DNA from: an uncultured Pigmentiphaga sp.
Lineage (GTDB): Bacteria; Pseudomonadota; Gammaproteobacteria; Burkholderiales; Burkholderiaceae_B
Reading direction: 5' to 3'
Assembly (NCBI GenBank): GCA_937891425.1
Contig: CALAGD010000064.1
Coordinates: forward strand, 1 to 64,000
DNA length: 64,000 nt
Part shown: piece after piece, positions 53,743 through 61,586 of the stretch
How positions within the stretch are numbered: the first letter of the stretch is position 1
Layout of the letters: each line of letters begins with the position of its first letter
The notes under the pieces: model-generated
Seen by the model: only the letters and a program-made list of their open reading frames with translations
What the model was told of the DNA's origin: nothing
The model's database searches: none
Program-made: the position numbers and the translations under genes

Positions 53743-54474
53743 CTAGAGCGCCGCACGCTTGAGGTCATCAAGGCCACCAATGAGCTGGCCATCGATGAAT
53801 ACCTGCGGTGCCGTCATGCTGCCGCTGACTGCGCCCAGGATCTTGCCGCGGTTGTGGTTCTCAAGGGGGATTTCGCTGAACACGTAGCCCCTGGCCGCCA
53901 GAATCTCCTTGGCCTCTGCACAGAACGGACAGCCGGGCTTGCTGAAGATCACCACCTGCGCCGGTTTCTTTGCATCCGGCGCGATGTACTCCAGCATGGT
54001 ATCGGCATCCGACACTTCGAACGGATCGCGCTCCACTTCCGGCTCGATGAACATCTTCTCGACGATGCCGTCGTTCACCAGCATGGAGTAGCGCCAGCTG
54101 CGCTTGCCGAAACCGAGGTTGCGCTTGTCGACCAGCATGCCCATGCCTTCCGTGAATTCACCATTGCCGTCGGGCAGCAATGTCAGGTTTTCACATTCCT
54201 GATCTCTGGCCCATTCGTTCATGACGAAGGTGTCGTTCACCGACAGACAGATGACGTCGTCGATGCCGTGCGCGCGAAAGGCCGACGCCAGCTCGTTGTA
54301 GCGGGGCAGATGTGTGGATGAGCAGGTGGGCGTGAAGGCTCCTGGCAGGGCGAAAACCATTACCCGCTTGCCCCTGAAGAGCTGATCGGTGGTCACCTTC
54401 GTCCAGTCGTTACCGACGCGGACGTTGAAGGTGACGTTGGGAACGGGCCTGCCCTCGTGATTGGAAAGTGCCAT
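53743..54474 (-). CDS. Peroxiredoxin-glutaredoxin hybrid (Prx5-Grx)
   Basis: The 243-residue protein joins a Prx5 domain (1-160; peroxidatic Cys in ALPGAFTPTCSSTHLP) to a glutaredoxin domain (170-243; VVIFSKPGCPFCAEAKEIL, then TAPQVFIDGQLIGG with the cis-Pro). Such hybrids reduce peroxides with glutathione directly. The ATG at 54474 follows a G-run; an upstream frame is open but unconserved. The disulfide-reductase gene follows, making a plausible two-gene peroxide defence operon. No OxyR gene is adjacent. Confidence 0.95.
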   Translation of the reverse strand: MALSNHEGRPVPNVTFNVRVGNDWTKVTTDQLFRGKRVMVFALPGAFTPTCSSTHLPRYNELASAFRAHGIDDVICLSVNDTFVMNEWARDQECENLTLLPDGNGEFTEGMGMLVDKRNLGFGKRSWRYSMLVNDGIVEKMFIEPEVERDPFEVSDADTMLEYIAPDAKKPAQVVIFSKPGCPFCAEAKEILAARGYVFSEIPLENHNRGKILGAVSGSMTAPQVFIDGQLIGGLDDLKRAAL

Positions 54475-54578
54475 GGAACCCCCTGACAGGTAAATGACTA
54501 TCCGTGCTACGCACGAGGTTTCACCATGATGGGAAGCCCGTGTCAACAGAGCGCCGGCCGCGCTGAGCGGTATCGCGC

Positions 54579-54875
54579 TCAAACGCCACCCATGCGGGCG
54601 CGCAGCTGGTCGAGTTCGTCCATCAGTTCAAGCACAAGCGCGATGCCAGCCGGGTTGATGCCCAAGTCGCGCCGCAGCGCCAGCGCCCGCCGCAAGCGAG
54701 GCAGCTGCGAGCCCAGAAAATGCCATTGTCCCTCGCGGCGGACCGGCTCGACCACCCCTTGATCCACCAGTTCGACCACCCAGTCGACCTGGACGCGGCA
54801 CAGGCTGCATACCTGATCGACCGATACGGTGACGCTGTCATCGAGTACAGTGCCGACAATGACCTCCGTCTTCAT
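54579..54875 (-). CDS. cbpM: CbpA modulator CbpM-like protein
   Basis: The 98-residue, MerR-like helical protein has VSVDQVCSLCRVQVDWVVELVD and LPRLRRALALRRDLGINPAGIALVLELMDEL, matching CbpM, which binds CbpA and blocks its J-domain. Its ATG overlaps the cbpA stop (ATGA, 54872-54875), so the two are made together. Confidence 0.92.
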   Translation of the reverse strand: MKTEVIVGTVLDDSVTVSVDQVCSLCRVQVDWVVELVDQGVVEPVRREGQWHFLGSQLPRLRRALALRRDLGINPAGIALVLELMDELDQLRARMGGV

Positions 54876-55834
54876 GACTTCCCTCCCATCGACCGGCGCG
54901 GGTCAAACCGCATTTCACGCTCCATCATTTCATACAGTTCGCGCGCACGTTCGGTATTGGCCGGGGGCAACGCAATCTGCAGCACGACATACATGTCGCC
55001 AGGAGGATTGCCAGGCAAGCCCTTGCCGCGCAGGCGCAGCTTGCGCCCGGCACCTGAGTTCGCGGGAACGGCAACTTCCACCGGGCCCGTGGGCGTTGGC
55101 ACGTGCACCGAGCGCCCCAGAGCGGCTTCCCAAGGTGCTACCGGCACGTCGAGATACAGATCGCGCCCCTCGAGCCGGTACAGCGGGTGAGGGTTGAAAT
55201 CGACTTCAAGATAAAGGTCGCCCGGAGGACCGCCACGCACGCCAGGCTCGCCCTGTCCGGCCAAACGTATCTGCTGGCCAGGACGAATGCCGGCGGGGAT
55301 GCGCACATTCAGTAGCTTCTCGCGCACGACAATGTGGCCCGACGCGTCGATTTCCGGCACACGCAACGACAGCTGGCGCGTAGCACCGTGGAAGGCGTCT
55401 TCAAGGTCGATGCTGATCCGTGCATAGGTGTCGCGTCCCGCTCCCGGCCCGCCGGCGCCCCGCGCGTGCATGCCGCCACGGCGTCCGAGGCCACCAAACA
55501 ACGAATCAAAAAAATCACTGAAATGCGCTGCCTCCTCGGCCGTGAACCCATCACGGTCACCGTGCCCTCCGGTGGCGAATTCCCATCCGGGCGGCGGGGT
55601 GAAGTCTTCACCGGCGCGCCAGTTCGCGCCCAGGCGGTCGTACGCCGCCCGCTTCTCCGGATCGGACAGGACCTCGTGCGCCTCGTTGACTTCCTTGAAA
55701 CGTTCTTCGGCGTCAGGCTCTTTGCTGACGTCAGGATGATACTTCCGCGCCAGCTTGCGGTAGGCGCGCTTGATGTCATCCTGGCTCGCGTCGCGCGATA
55801 CACCGAGTATCTGGTAGTAGTCCTTGAACTTCAA
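54872..55834 (-). CDS. cbpA: DnaJ-class co-chaperone CbpA
   Basis: The 320-residue protein has an N-terminal J-domain (KFKDYYQILGVSRDASQDDI, with YHPDVSKE containing the HPD motif), a Gly/Phe-rich linker with FFDSLFGG, and the two C-terminal substrate domains (GQQIRLAGQGEPG, GDLYLEV, RLRGKGLPG). It lacks the DnaJ zinc finger, as CbpA does. TTG at 55834 was chosen because homology begins at the next codon and GGGAGA lies upstream; an ATG ten codons earlier is less likely. Confidence 0.94.
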   Translation of the reverse strand: MKFKDYYQILGVSRDASQDDIKRAYRKLARKYHPDVSKEPDAEERFKEVNEAHEVLSDPEKRAAYDRLGANWRAGEDFTPPPGWEFATGGHGDRDGFTAEEAAHFSDFFDSLFGGLGRRGGMHARGAGGPGAGRDTYARISIDLEDAFHGATRQLSLRVPEIDASGHIVVREKLLNVRIPAGIRPGQQIRLAGQGEPGVRGGPPGDLYLEVDFNPHPLYRLEGRDLYLDVPVAPWEAALGRSVHVPTPTGPVEVAVPANSGAGRKLRLRGKGLPGNPPGDMYVVLQIALPPANTERARELYEMMEREMRFDPRRSMGGKS

Positions 55835-55933
55835 GCGGAATCTCCCGAGCAGACATCCGTGCAATCAACTTACCATATGCGCGCGCTTCAGTGCGCTTTC
55901 AATAGCGCCCGAGGCTTCTGTGGCGAGCATTTC

Positions 55934-56188
55934 ATGCTGTCCGACGTCAGCCAGCTGCAGAAGAAAGCGCATACGGGACACTACAGCGTCACCGCAGCCG
56001 TCGTGGCCAATTCCGACCTCATCGCGGTCATGCCGGAACGCGCGGTACCTCCGGGCCTGCCACTCGAGCGGCTGCACCTGCCCATAGGAATTGCCGACGC
56101 CCTGGTCAGGCAGTTCTGGCACCGGCGTCATGACGTCGACCCGGGCCACCGGTGGTTGCGCGAGACCATCGGGGAGATGGCCTTCTGA
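55934..56188 (+). pseudogene. C-terminal remnant of a LysR-type regulator
   Basis: Only the last 70-80 residues of a LysR substrate-binding domain can be read: VVANSDLIAVMPERAV, then a segment ending in VRQFWHRRHDVDPGHRWLRE, a typical LysR C-terminus. The helix-turn-helix and most of the effector domain are missing; the frame upstream of about 55930 does not look like a LysR and runs into the divergent cbpA. No ribosome site is seen. It is best seen as a gene fragment left by deletion. Confidence 0.75.
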
Positions 56189-56256
56189 ACTGGCTACGGC
56201 CCTCCGTTTTTTTTTGATGCCGGAGAGCCCCTGGCAGTTACTGATCTGCCAGCCTC

Positions 56257-57882
56257 TCAGCCACGGGCCGGCGAGCGCGGAGTCCCGTTCGCGCGGAAAC
56301 TGCCCCGGCCATTAGCACCCGCACGCGCAGGACGCGGCGACGCGAAGCGGTCACGCGGTGCGCTGGGGTGGTCGCCACGACGGCGCCCTTCACTGTCGGA
56401 CCCCGTCCACGTGCGCTTCTGCGGACGATCCTCGCGCCAGGCACCCGCGGATTTGGGTCTGACGCTCCAGCCAGAGGACTTCTTCGCACCAGCGGCGCGC
56501 GTGTCCACCGACTTTTTCGGCTCCAGCCCGGCCACCGTTTGTGTCGGAATGCGCTGTCCCGTGTACTGTTCGATGCACCGGACCTTGTGACGTTCCGCAT
56601 GCGTCACCAGCGTGAACGCCAGTCCGGACCGTCCCGCGCGCCCCGTACGCCCGATGCGGTGGACGTAATCTTCAGCCTGCATCGGCAGGTCGAAATTCAC
56701 GACGTGGCTGATCCCCTGCACATCGATGCCCCGTGCAGCGACATCAGTCGCCACCAGCATCCGGACCTGGCCGCGCTGCAGGCGCGTCAGCGTGCGGTTG
56801 CGCTGACGCTGATTCATGCCACCGTGCAGTGCAGCCGCGGCAAAGCCGTTCTCGTTGAGACGGGCAGCCAGCTCGTCAGCTGCGCGCTTCGTACCTGTAA
56901 ACACGATGGCCTGCTTGACGTCCGCTTCACGCAGCAGATGCTCCAGCAGTCGGGTCTTGTGCCCATGGTCATCCGCAATATAAAGGCTTTGCGTAATATT
57001 GGCGTGGCGATCCTGCTGCGATGCCAGCGCGATCCGGCGCGGCTCACGCATCATGCGTGCAGCAAGGCGCGCAACCGTGCCATCCAGCGTGGCCGAAAAC
57101 AGAAGGGTCTGGCGCGTTGCCGGAGTGCGGCCCACAATGGCTTCGATGTCTTCGATGAATCCCATGTCGAGCATGCGGTCGGCTTCGTCCAGCACCAATG
57201 TCTGGACTTTCGACAGATTCACCCGCCCCGCCTGTACATGGTCGAGCAAACGGCCCGGCGTGGCCACCAGGACGTCCACCGGTTTCGACAAGGCACGCAA
57301 CTGGGCGCCGTAGGGCATGCCGCCTACCACTGAAACGATGTTCAGACCCCGCATGTCCCGCGCGAACATGCGCGCGGCGTCACATACCTGAATGGCAAGT
57401 TCCCGGGTCGGCGTCAGCACGAGGATCTGCACCGCGCCCTGGGTACCGCCCCGATGTGCGTTGTTGCGCTCCGGACGCACACGTCCCGATTCGCGCCGTT
57501 GCGAGGGTTCGTCTGCTATGACAGCAACGCCCTGCTCTGACCCTGCCTGCACCAGCCGATGCAGTGCTGCCAGCATGAAGGCAGCAGTCTTTCCGCTGCC
57601 GGTCTGCGCCGACACCATCAGGTCGTAGCCAGCGAGTGCCTCGGGGACGCAGCGCGCCTGGACTTCGGTTGGCGAACGGAATCCGGCCTTGCTGACCGCG
57701 CTCACGAGCTGTGGCACCAGACCCAAGTCGGCGAACCCGACCATGGACCGTGCTTCTTCCTTGCGCGAAGCTGGAGCACCGGACGCCGCGTTGGCGTGCG
57801 CATCGAAGTCATCCGATTCAATGCGCGCAGCCAAGGCGCGCAACGGAGACGGGTTGCCCGAGAATTGAGAATGTACTGACAT
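56257..57882 (-). CDS. rhlE: DEAD-box RNA helicase, RhlE type
   Basis: The 541-residue protein has Q motif FRSPTEVQARCVP, motif I AQTGSGKT, PTRELAIQV, ATPGRLLDH, DEAD in LVLDEADRMLDMGF, SAT in LFSATLDG, VFTGTKRAADEL, ATDVAARGIDV and HRIGRTGRAGRSG. About 30 extra Arg/Gln-rich residues sit between motifs I and Ia. The last 120 residues are a basic Arg/Gly/Ser-rich tail, typical for RNA binding. It remodels RNA in ribosome assembly or decay. ATG at 57882 has AAAGGAAATC upstream. Confidence 0.92.
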   Translation of the reverse strand: MSVHSQFSGNPSPLRALAARIESDDFDAHANAASGAPASRKEEARSMVGFADLGLVPQLVSAVSKAGFRSPTEVQARCVPEALAGYDLMVSAQTGSGKTAAFMLAALHRLVQAGSEQGVAVIADEPSQRRESGRVRPERNNAHRGGTQGAVQILVLTPTRELAIQVCDAARMFARDMRGLNIVSVVGGMPYGAQLRALSKPVDVLVATPGRLLDHVQAGRVNLSKVQTLVLDEADRMLDMGFIEDIEAIVGRTPATRQTLLFSATLDGTVARLAARMMREPRRIALASQQDRHANITQSLYIADDHGHKTRLLEHLLREADVKQAIVFTGTKRAADELAARLNENGFAAAALHGGMNQRQRNRTLTRLQRGQVRMLVATDVAARGIDVQGISHVVNFDLPMQAEDYVHRIGRTGRAGRSGLAFTLVTHAERHKVRCIEQYTGQRIPTQTVAGLEPKKSVDTRAAGAKKSSGWSVRPKSAGAWREDRPQKRTWTGSDSEGRRRGDHPSAPRDRFASPRPARAGANGRGSFRANGTPRSPARG

Positions 57883-58501
57883 GATTTCCTTTCGCCGCTC
57901 TAGCGGGCTGATTGGGACAGCATCTGGCACAAGCCAGGATACTGCGAGGTGCATGCACACGGTCGCTGTATGGACAGAGGTGGCACGCTGCATGCTGCCA
58001 CGAATGATTCATCGACCGACCGAAGAACCATTCGCTGCCACAAACACCATGGCGAAAGGAGGAGGTCAGAGACGATGCTTGAAACGACCGTTTGTGTTCC
58101 GGCAGATGATGCTGGCAACGGACACGACCGGCGTGTGGAAAATAGCAAAGATGAGGGAGTTAACCCGTAAACGGAATGTAAAACGCTGGCTGCCTGGCCA
58201 ACGTTCATCTTGCCACCAAACGCCAAACATTGGGCGTAATGAAAGATAGTACAGCAGAAACGGATCCAATACAAGCGAATTCAAAGAAGGCGAAGCAGCC
58301 TACGCTTTCGCGCGACATGCTTCGCCTGGCATTGATTGCTCGGTGGCGTATCGCCCCCCAGCGCTACAGGCATGCGTTTGAAGGCAACCTCCGTATCACT
58401 GTGTTCATCAGGGATCCTCACACCCGACCAGAACGCCCGCTCCGCACAGCCGCGGATTCCGTACTTCAGCCATGCAGGCCAGACACGCAATGATCGCGAG
58501 C
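57883..58501. other. 619-bp region without a recognisable gene, between aroG and the RhlE-type helicase gene
   Basis: Short open frames exist on both strands but none shows family-like sequence or a good ribosome site. The part nearest the helicase gene could be a long 5' leader, as seen for some cold-induced DEAD-box genes. Part of it (around 58060-58330) looks less GC-rich than its surroundings. It holds one clear inverted repeat, listed separately. The rest is unexplained. Confidence 0.6.
58288..58327. repeat. Inverted repeat in the aroG-rhlE gap
   Basis: AGGCGAAGCA (58288-58297) and TGCTTCGCCT (58318-58327) are exact inverted repeats with a 20-nt loop. There is no T tract. It could be a structured RNA stem or an operator. 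Confidence 0.4.
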
Positions 58502-59575
58502 TTACTTGCCGGAGCTCACCCGAACGCGGCGCCGTTCCTGCACGGCAGCGGCCAGCCGCTCTAGCATCTCGACCGATGTCTCCCAGGACACGCAGGCGTC
58601 GGTAATGCTGCGCCCGTACACCAGGGGCACGCCTGGAACCAGGTCCTGCCGGCCATTGAGCAGATTGCTCTCGACCATGACGCCCACGATACGGTCGTCG
58701 CCATTGTCGAGCTGCCCGGCGATGTCATTGATGACCAGCACCTGGTTCTCGCACTTCTTGCGGCTGTTCGCATGGCTGGCGTCAATCATGAGCCGCTGGG
58801 CCAGTCCGGCCTTCGCCAGTTCCTGGCAAGCCATCTCCACGCTATGGGCGTCATAGTTGGGCTCTTTGCCACCGCGCAGAATGACGTGACAATCCTCATT
58901 GCCGCAGGTAGAGACGATGGCGGAATGCCCGCCCTTGGTGACCGACAGGAAGAAGTGGGGCTGTGAGGCCGCCTTGATCGCATCCACGGCGATACGCACA
59001 TTGCCATCGGTACCGTTCTTGAACCCCACCGGGCAGGACAGCCCCGAAGCCAGTTCGCGATGCACCTGGCTCTCCGTGGTGCGTGCACCAATGGCGCCCC
59101 ACGACACCAGGTCAGCGATGTACTGCGGCGTGATCATATCGAGGAATTCGCAGCCGGCCGGCACGCCAAGATCGTTGATTTCAAGCAGCAGGCTGCGCGC
59201 CAGGCGCAAACCCTTGTTGATGTTGAAGCTGCCATCGAGGTCAGGATCGTTGATCAGCCCTTTCCAGCCCACCGTCGTGCGCGGTTTCTCGAAGTACACG
59301 CGCATGACCACTTCAAGATCGTTGCGGAACCGTTCACGCTGTTCGGCCAGCCGCTGCGCATATTCCATGGCAGCCTCAGGGTCGTGGATCGAGCAAGGTC
59401 CGATGACCACGGCCAGGCGATCATCCATGCCGTGCAGAATCCGGTGCAGATTCTGCCTGGTCTCATACACCACCTGAGCCGCTTTGTCGGTGATCGAAAA
59501 CTCGCGCATCAGGTGCGAAGGAGGGCTCAGTTCTCGAATTTCTCTTATGCGCAGGTCATCGGTGTTGTACGGCAC
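58502..59575 (-). CDS. aroG: 3-deoxy-7-phosphoheptulonate (DAHP) synthase, class I
   Basis: The 357-residue protein matches E. coli AroG/AroF/AroH: YNTDDLRIREIRELSPPSHL at the start, LAVVIGPCSIHDPEAAMEYA, RVYFEKPRTTVGWKGLINDP, GARTTESQVHRELASGLSCPVGFKNGTDG, and IDASHANSRKKCENQ near the end. It joins PEP and erythrose-4-phosphate, the first step to Phe, Tyr and Trp. GTG at 59575 fits both the family N-terminus and the GGAG 7 nt upstream; another GTG at 59605 is possible. A Phe/Tyr-rich leader peptide and a terminator hairpin precede it, suggesting attenuation. Confidence 0.96.
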   Translation of the reverse strand: MPYNTDDLRIREIRELSPPSHLMREFSITDKAAQVVYETRQNLHRILHGMDDRLAVVIGPCSIHDPEAAMEYAQRLAEQRERFRNDLEVVMRVYFEKPRTTVGWKGLINDPDLDGSFNINKGLRLARSLLLEINDLGVPAGCEFLDMITPQYIADLVSWGAIGARTTESQVHRELASGLSCPVGFKNGTDGNVRIAVDAIKAASQPHFFLSVTKGGHSAIVSTCGNEDCHVILRGGKEPNYDAHSVEMACQELAKAGLAQRLMIDASHANSRKKCENQVLVINDIAGQLDNGDDRIVGVMVESNLLNGRQDLVPGVPLVYGRSITDACVSWETSVEMLERLAAAVQERRRVRVSSGK

Positions 59576-59674
59576 GAGATACTCCAATTGCGTCAATTGA
59601 TCCACAGATTCAGATCCAGGCGGGCCGGCAAGCCGACGGCCCGGTTACGAAACGACGCAAAACCCGCCGGTAAT

Positions 59675-59704
59675 AAAAAAGCCGCCAGATTTTCTGGCGG
59701 CTTT
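59675..59704 (-). terminator. Attenuator hairpin upstream of aroG
   Basis: On the minus strand GCCGCCAGA (59701-59693) and TCTGGCGGC (59689-59681) form a perfect 9-bp stem with a 3-nt loop, extended by A-T pairs. T6 (59680-59675) follows. It lies 19 nt after the leader-peptide stop and 100 nt before the aroG start. CCGCCAG of its 5' arm can instead pair with CTGGCGG in the leader (59756-59750), giving an antiterminator. Confidence 0.85.
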
Positions 59705-59723
59705 CCGGGGATTCTTGCACGTT

Positions 59724-59813
59724 CTACGCGCTACAGCTCTTCCCTTCCTCCGCCAGCGGCATCGGAAAACCGTAAAAGTAAAAGAAGAAACGGTTGGGAA
59801 GAATGTGCGTCAT
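59724..59813 (-). CDS. Phe/Tyr-rich leader peptide of aroG
   Basis: This 29-codon frame starts at the ATG 59813-59811 and ends with TAG 59726-59724. Residues 9-16 read F-F-F-Y-F-Y-G-F, seven aromatic residues in eight codons, like E. coli pheL. Leader segments pair in the expected way: TTCTTCCC (59803-59796, before the control codons) with GGGAAGAG (59744-59737), and CTGGCGG with the terminator 5' arm. A ribosome stalled at the aromatic codons would favour the antiterminator. There is no ribosome site, and the nearest good promoter would start RNA about 2 nt upstream. Confidence 0.8.
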   Translation of the reverse strand: MTHILPNRFFFYFYGFPMPLAEEGKSCSA

Positions 59814-59821
59814 AGCAAATT

Positions 59822-59850
59822 ATGCTAGCACCGTTGCCAAGCTCACGCAA
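59822..59850 (-). promoter_or_regulatory. Candidate extended -10 promoter of the aroG leader
   Basis: On the minus strand TTGCGT (59850-59845), a 17-nt spacer and TAGCAT (59827-59822), with TGC directly before the -10, form an extended -10 promoter. Predicted start is near 59815, almost at the leader-peptide ATG. Confidence 0.5.
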
Positions 59851-60079
59851 GAAAAAATTTGTCGCTCACGCATCCCTGGCAATCCTCTCGTGGCGCAGCT
59901 TTACCATATCCGGAGCCACGCCTTCAGACACCGGCCGTTCCGCGTTCCAGCGCGCAGGTCAACTGCATTCTCCCGGCTCCTCATGCGCTGGGTATACTGA
60001 ATCGCGACCTCCGCTTCCGCATACACATATACAGATACAGGCATGCGGTTGCAACACCGAACGGCACTGGGAGCCCACC

Positions 60080-61039
60080 ATGAGTTCACCGGAATGTGTA
60101 GCGCAAGTCAGCAACATCCTGGGCGAATCGCCCATATGGTCGCCGCTCGACCAGCGCCTCTACTGGCTCGACATCATGGCTCCGGCGGTTTTCAGCTTCT
60201 GTCCGTCGCGCGGGGAGATCCGGCAGTACGCCCTGCCGGAACCTGCGGGGTGCTTGTGTCTGCATCAATCTGAAGATGCCGATGGCACGGAAGGCGCCGC
60301 GCAGGATCCACAACCACGCTGGCTGGTCGCCATGCAGTCGGGCATCCACCAGACCGACAGCCGATTTTCTTCCCTGCAACGGCTGCTCGAACTTGAGCCC
60401 GACAAACCCCGGAATCGGCCCAACGACGGCAAGTGCGACCGCCAGGGACGGTTCTGGGTAAGCACCATGTCGGCCCATGAGCGTGCGCCCAGCGGATCAC
60501 TCTACTGTATCGACAACCTGCACAGGCCACGCCGCGTACTGCACCGGCTTACGGTACCCAATTCGCTGGCATGGAGCCCTGACGGCACAACGATGTACTT
60601 CGCCGATACCCAGGAGCGGCGCATCCTGATGTACGACTATGACATCGAAACTGGCACGCCTGGCAACCCGCGCGTATTTCACTCGTTCGACGCGCAGCGC
60701 GGCAAGCCAGACGGGTCAACCGTCGACGTCGACGGTTGCGTCTGGAATGCCGAGGTTCATGCAGGGCGCATCGTGCGCTACACCCCACAGGGCAAGATCG
60801 ACCGGGTAATTGAGCTGCCGGTCAGCAAGGTAACCTCTTGTGCCTTTGGCGGGCCAGACATGAGCACGCTATTCATTACCAGCGCGCGCGAGAACCTAAC
60901 CCCCGAACAGTTGCTCGATCAGCCCTTGGCCGGCGCCCTGTTTGCCGTAACGACCGGCACCGCGGGCATACCGGAAACCCCAGCCCGGATCCAGCGCTTC
61001 GGACCAGTCATCGGCCCGCAACCTTACTCGCCGACCTGA
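60080..61039 (+). CDS. SMP-30/gluconolactonase (regucalcin) family protein
   Basis: The 319-residue beta-propeller has the metal-binding residues of the family: Glu in ILGESPIWSP, Asn in NRPNDGKCDRQGRFW, Asn in VPNSLAWSPDG and Asp in GKPDGSTVDVDG. These enzymes hydrolyse sugar lactones such as gluconolactone; the exact substrate is unknown, and no sugar pathway genes adjoin. ATG at 60080 follows GGGAG. A -10-like TATACT lies at 59993-59998. Its last 16 bases overlap the 3' end of the convergent phosphoribosyltransferase gene. Confidence 0.9.
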   Translation: MSSPECVAQVSNILGESPIWSPLDQRLYWLDIMAPAVFSFCPSRGEIRQYALPEPAGCLCLHQSEDADGTEGAAQDPQPRWLVAMQSGIHQTDSRFSSLQRLLELEPDKPRNRPNDGKCDRQGRFWVSTMSAHERAPSGSLYCIDNLHRPRRVLHRLTVPNSLAWSPDGTTMYFADTQERRILMYDYDIETGTPGNPRVFHSFDAQRGKPDGSTVDVDGCVWNAEVHAGRIVRYTPQGKIDRVIELPVSKVTSCAFGGPDMSTLFITSARENLTPEQLLDQPLAGALFAVTTGTAGIPETPARIQRFGPVIGPQPYSPT

Positions 61040-61569
61040 CCCTTACGCATCCAGGCGGCCAGCTGGTGAGGCCGCAAGCTGTCATACTCTTCGAACGGCT
61101 GATGGATCCACGGGTTCGTGGGCAGCTTCTGCATGTAGTAATCCGGCGTAGCATGCGAGCGCCCCTTCCACCACAGCACTGCGGAGCGGATCTCGGTGAC
61201 GCCCGGATAGTTGTTGCGCAGGTGTTCCAGCACCCGATTGAACGTCAGTCCGGTGTCGACCATGTCGTCGACCAGAAGCACTCGGCCTGCCAGGGGCCCA
61301 CGAGTTATGGTTATGAACTGCGCGATGTCAAGTTCGCCCTGTTGCGTACCCGCCGCTTCCCGGTAGCTGCTGGTAGCGAGGATGCCCAGCGGCACGTCAA
61401 AAATCCGGGACAGGACGTCACCGATACGCATTCCGCCCCGGGCCAGGCAGAGAATCTGATCGAACTGCCAGCCCGACTCGTAAATCTGCAGGCCCAGTTC
61501 TTCGATCAGCCGGTGATATTCATCCCAGCTCACCCAGAGATCAGTGATCGAGTCTTCGGCGGGTTTCAT
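61024..61569 (-). CDS. Purine-type phosphoribosyltransferase
   Basis: The 181-residue protein has a type I PRTase fold: CLARGGMRIGDVLSRIF and the PRPP-binding loop VLLVDDMVDTGLTFNRVL. The C-terminal hood (WWKGRSHATPDYYMQKL) fits the xanthine/hypoxanthine/guanine salvage group. It lies 17 nt after purA in the same direction, so purine synthesis and salvage are linked here. The exact base is unknown. Confidence 0.9.
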   Translation of the reverse strand: MKPAEDSITDLWVSWDEYHRLIEELGLQIYESGWQFDQILCLARGGMRIGDVLSRIFDVPLGILATSSYREAAGTQQGELDIAQFITITRGPLAGRVLLVDDMVDTGLTFNRVLEHLRNNYPGVTEIRSAVLWWKGRSHATPDYYMQKLPTNPWIHQPFEEYDSLRPHQLAAWMRKGQVGE

Positions 61570-61586
61570 CGCGGCGCCTCGTGGAA

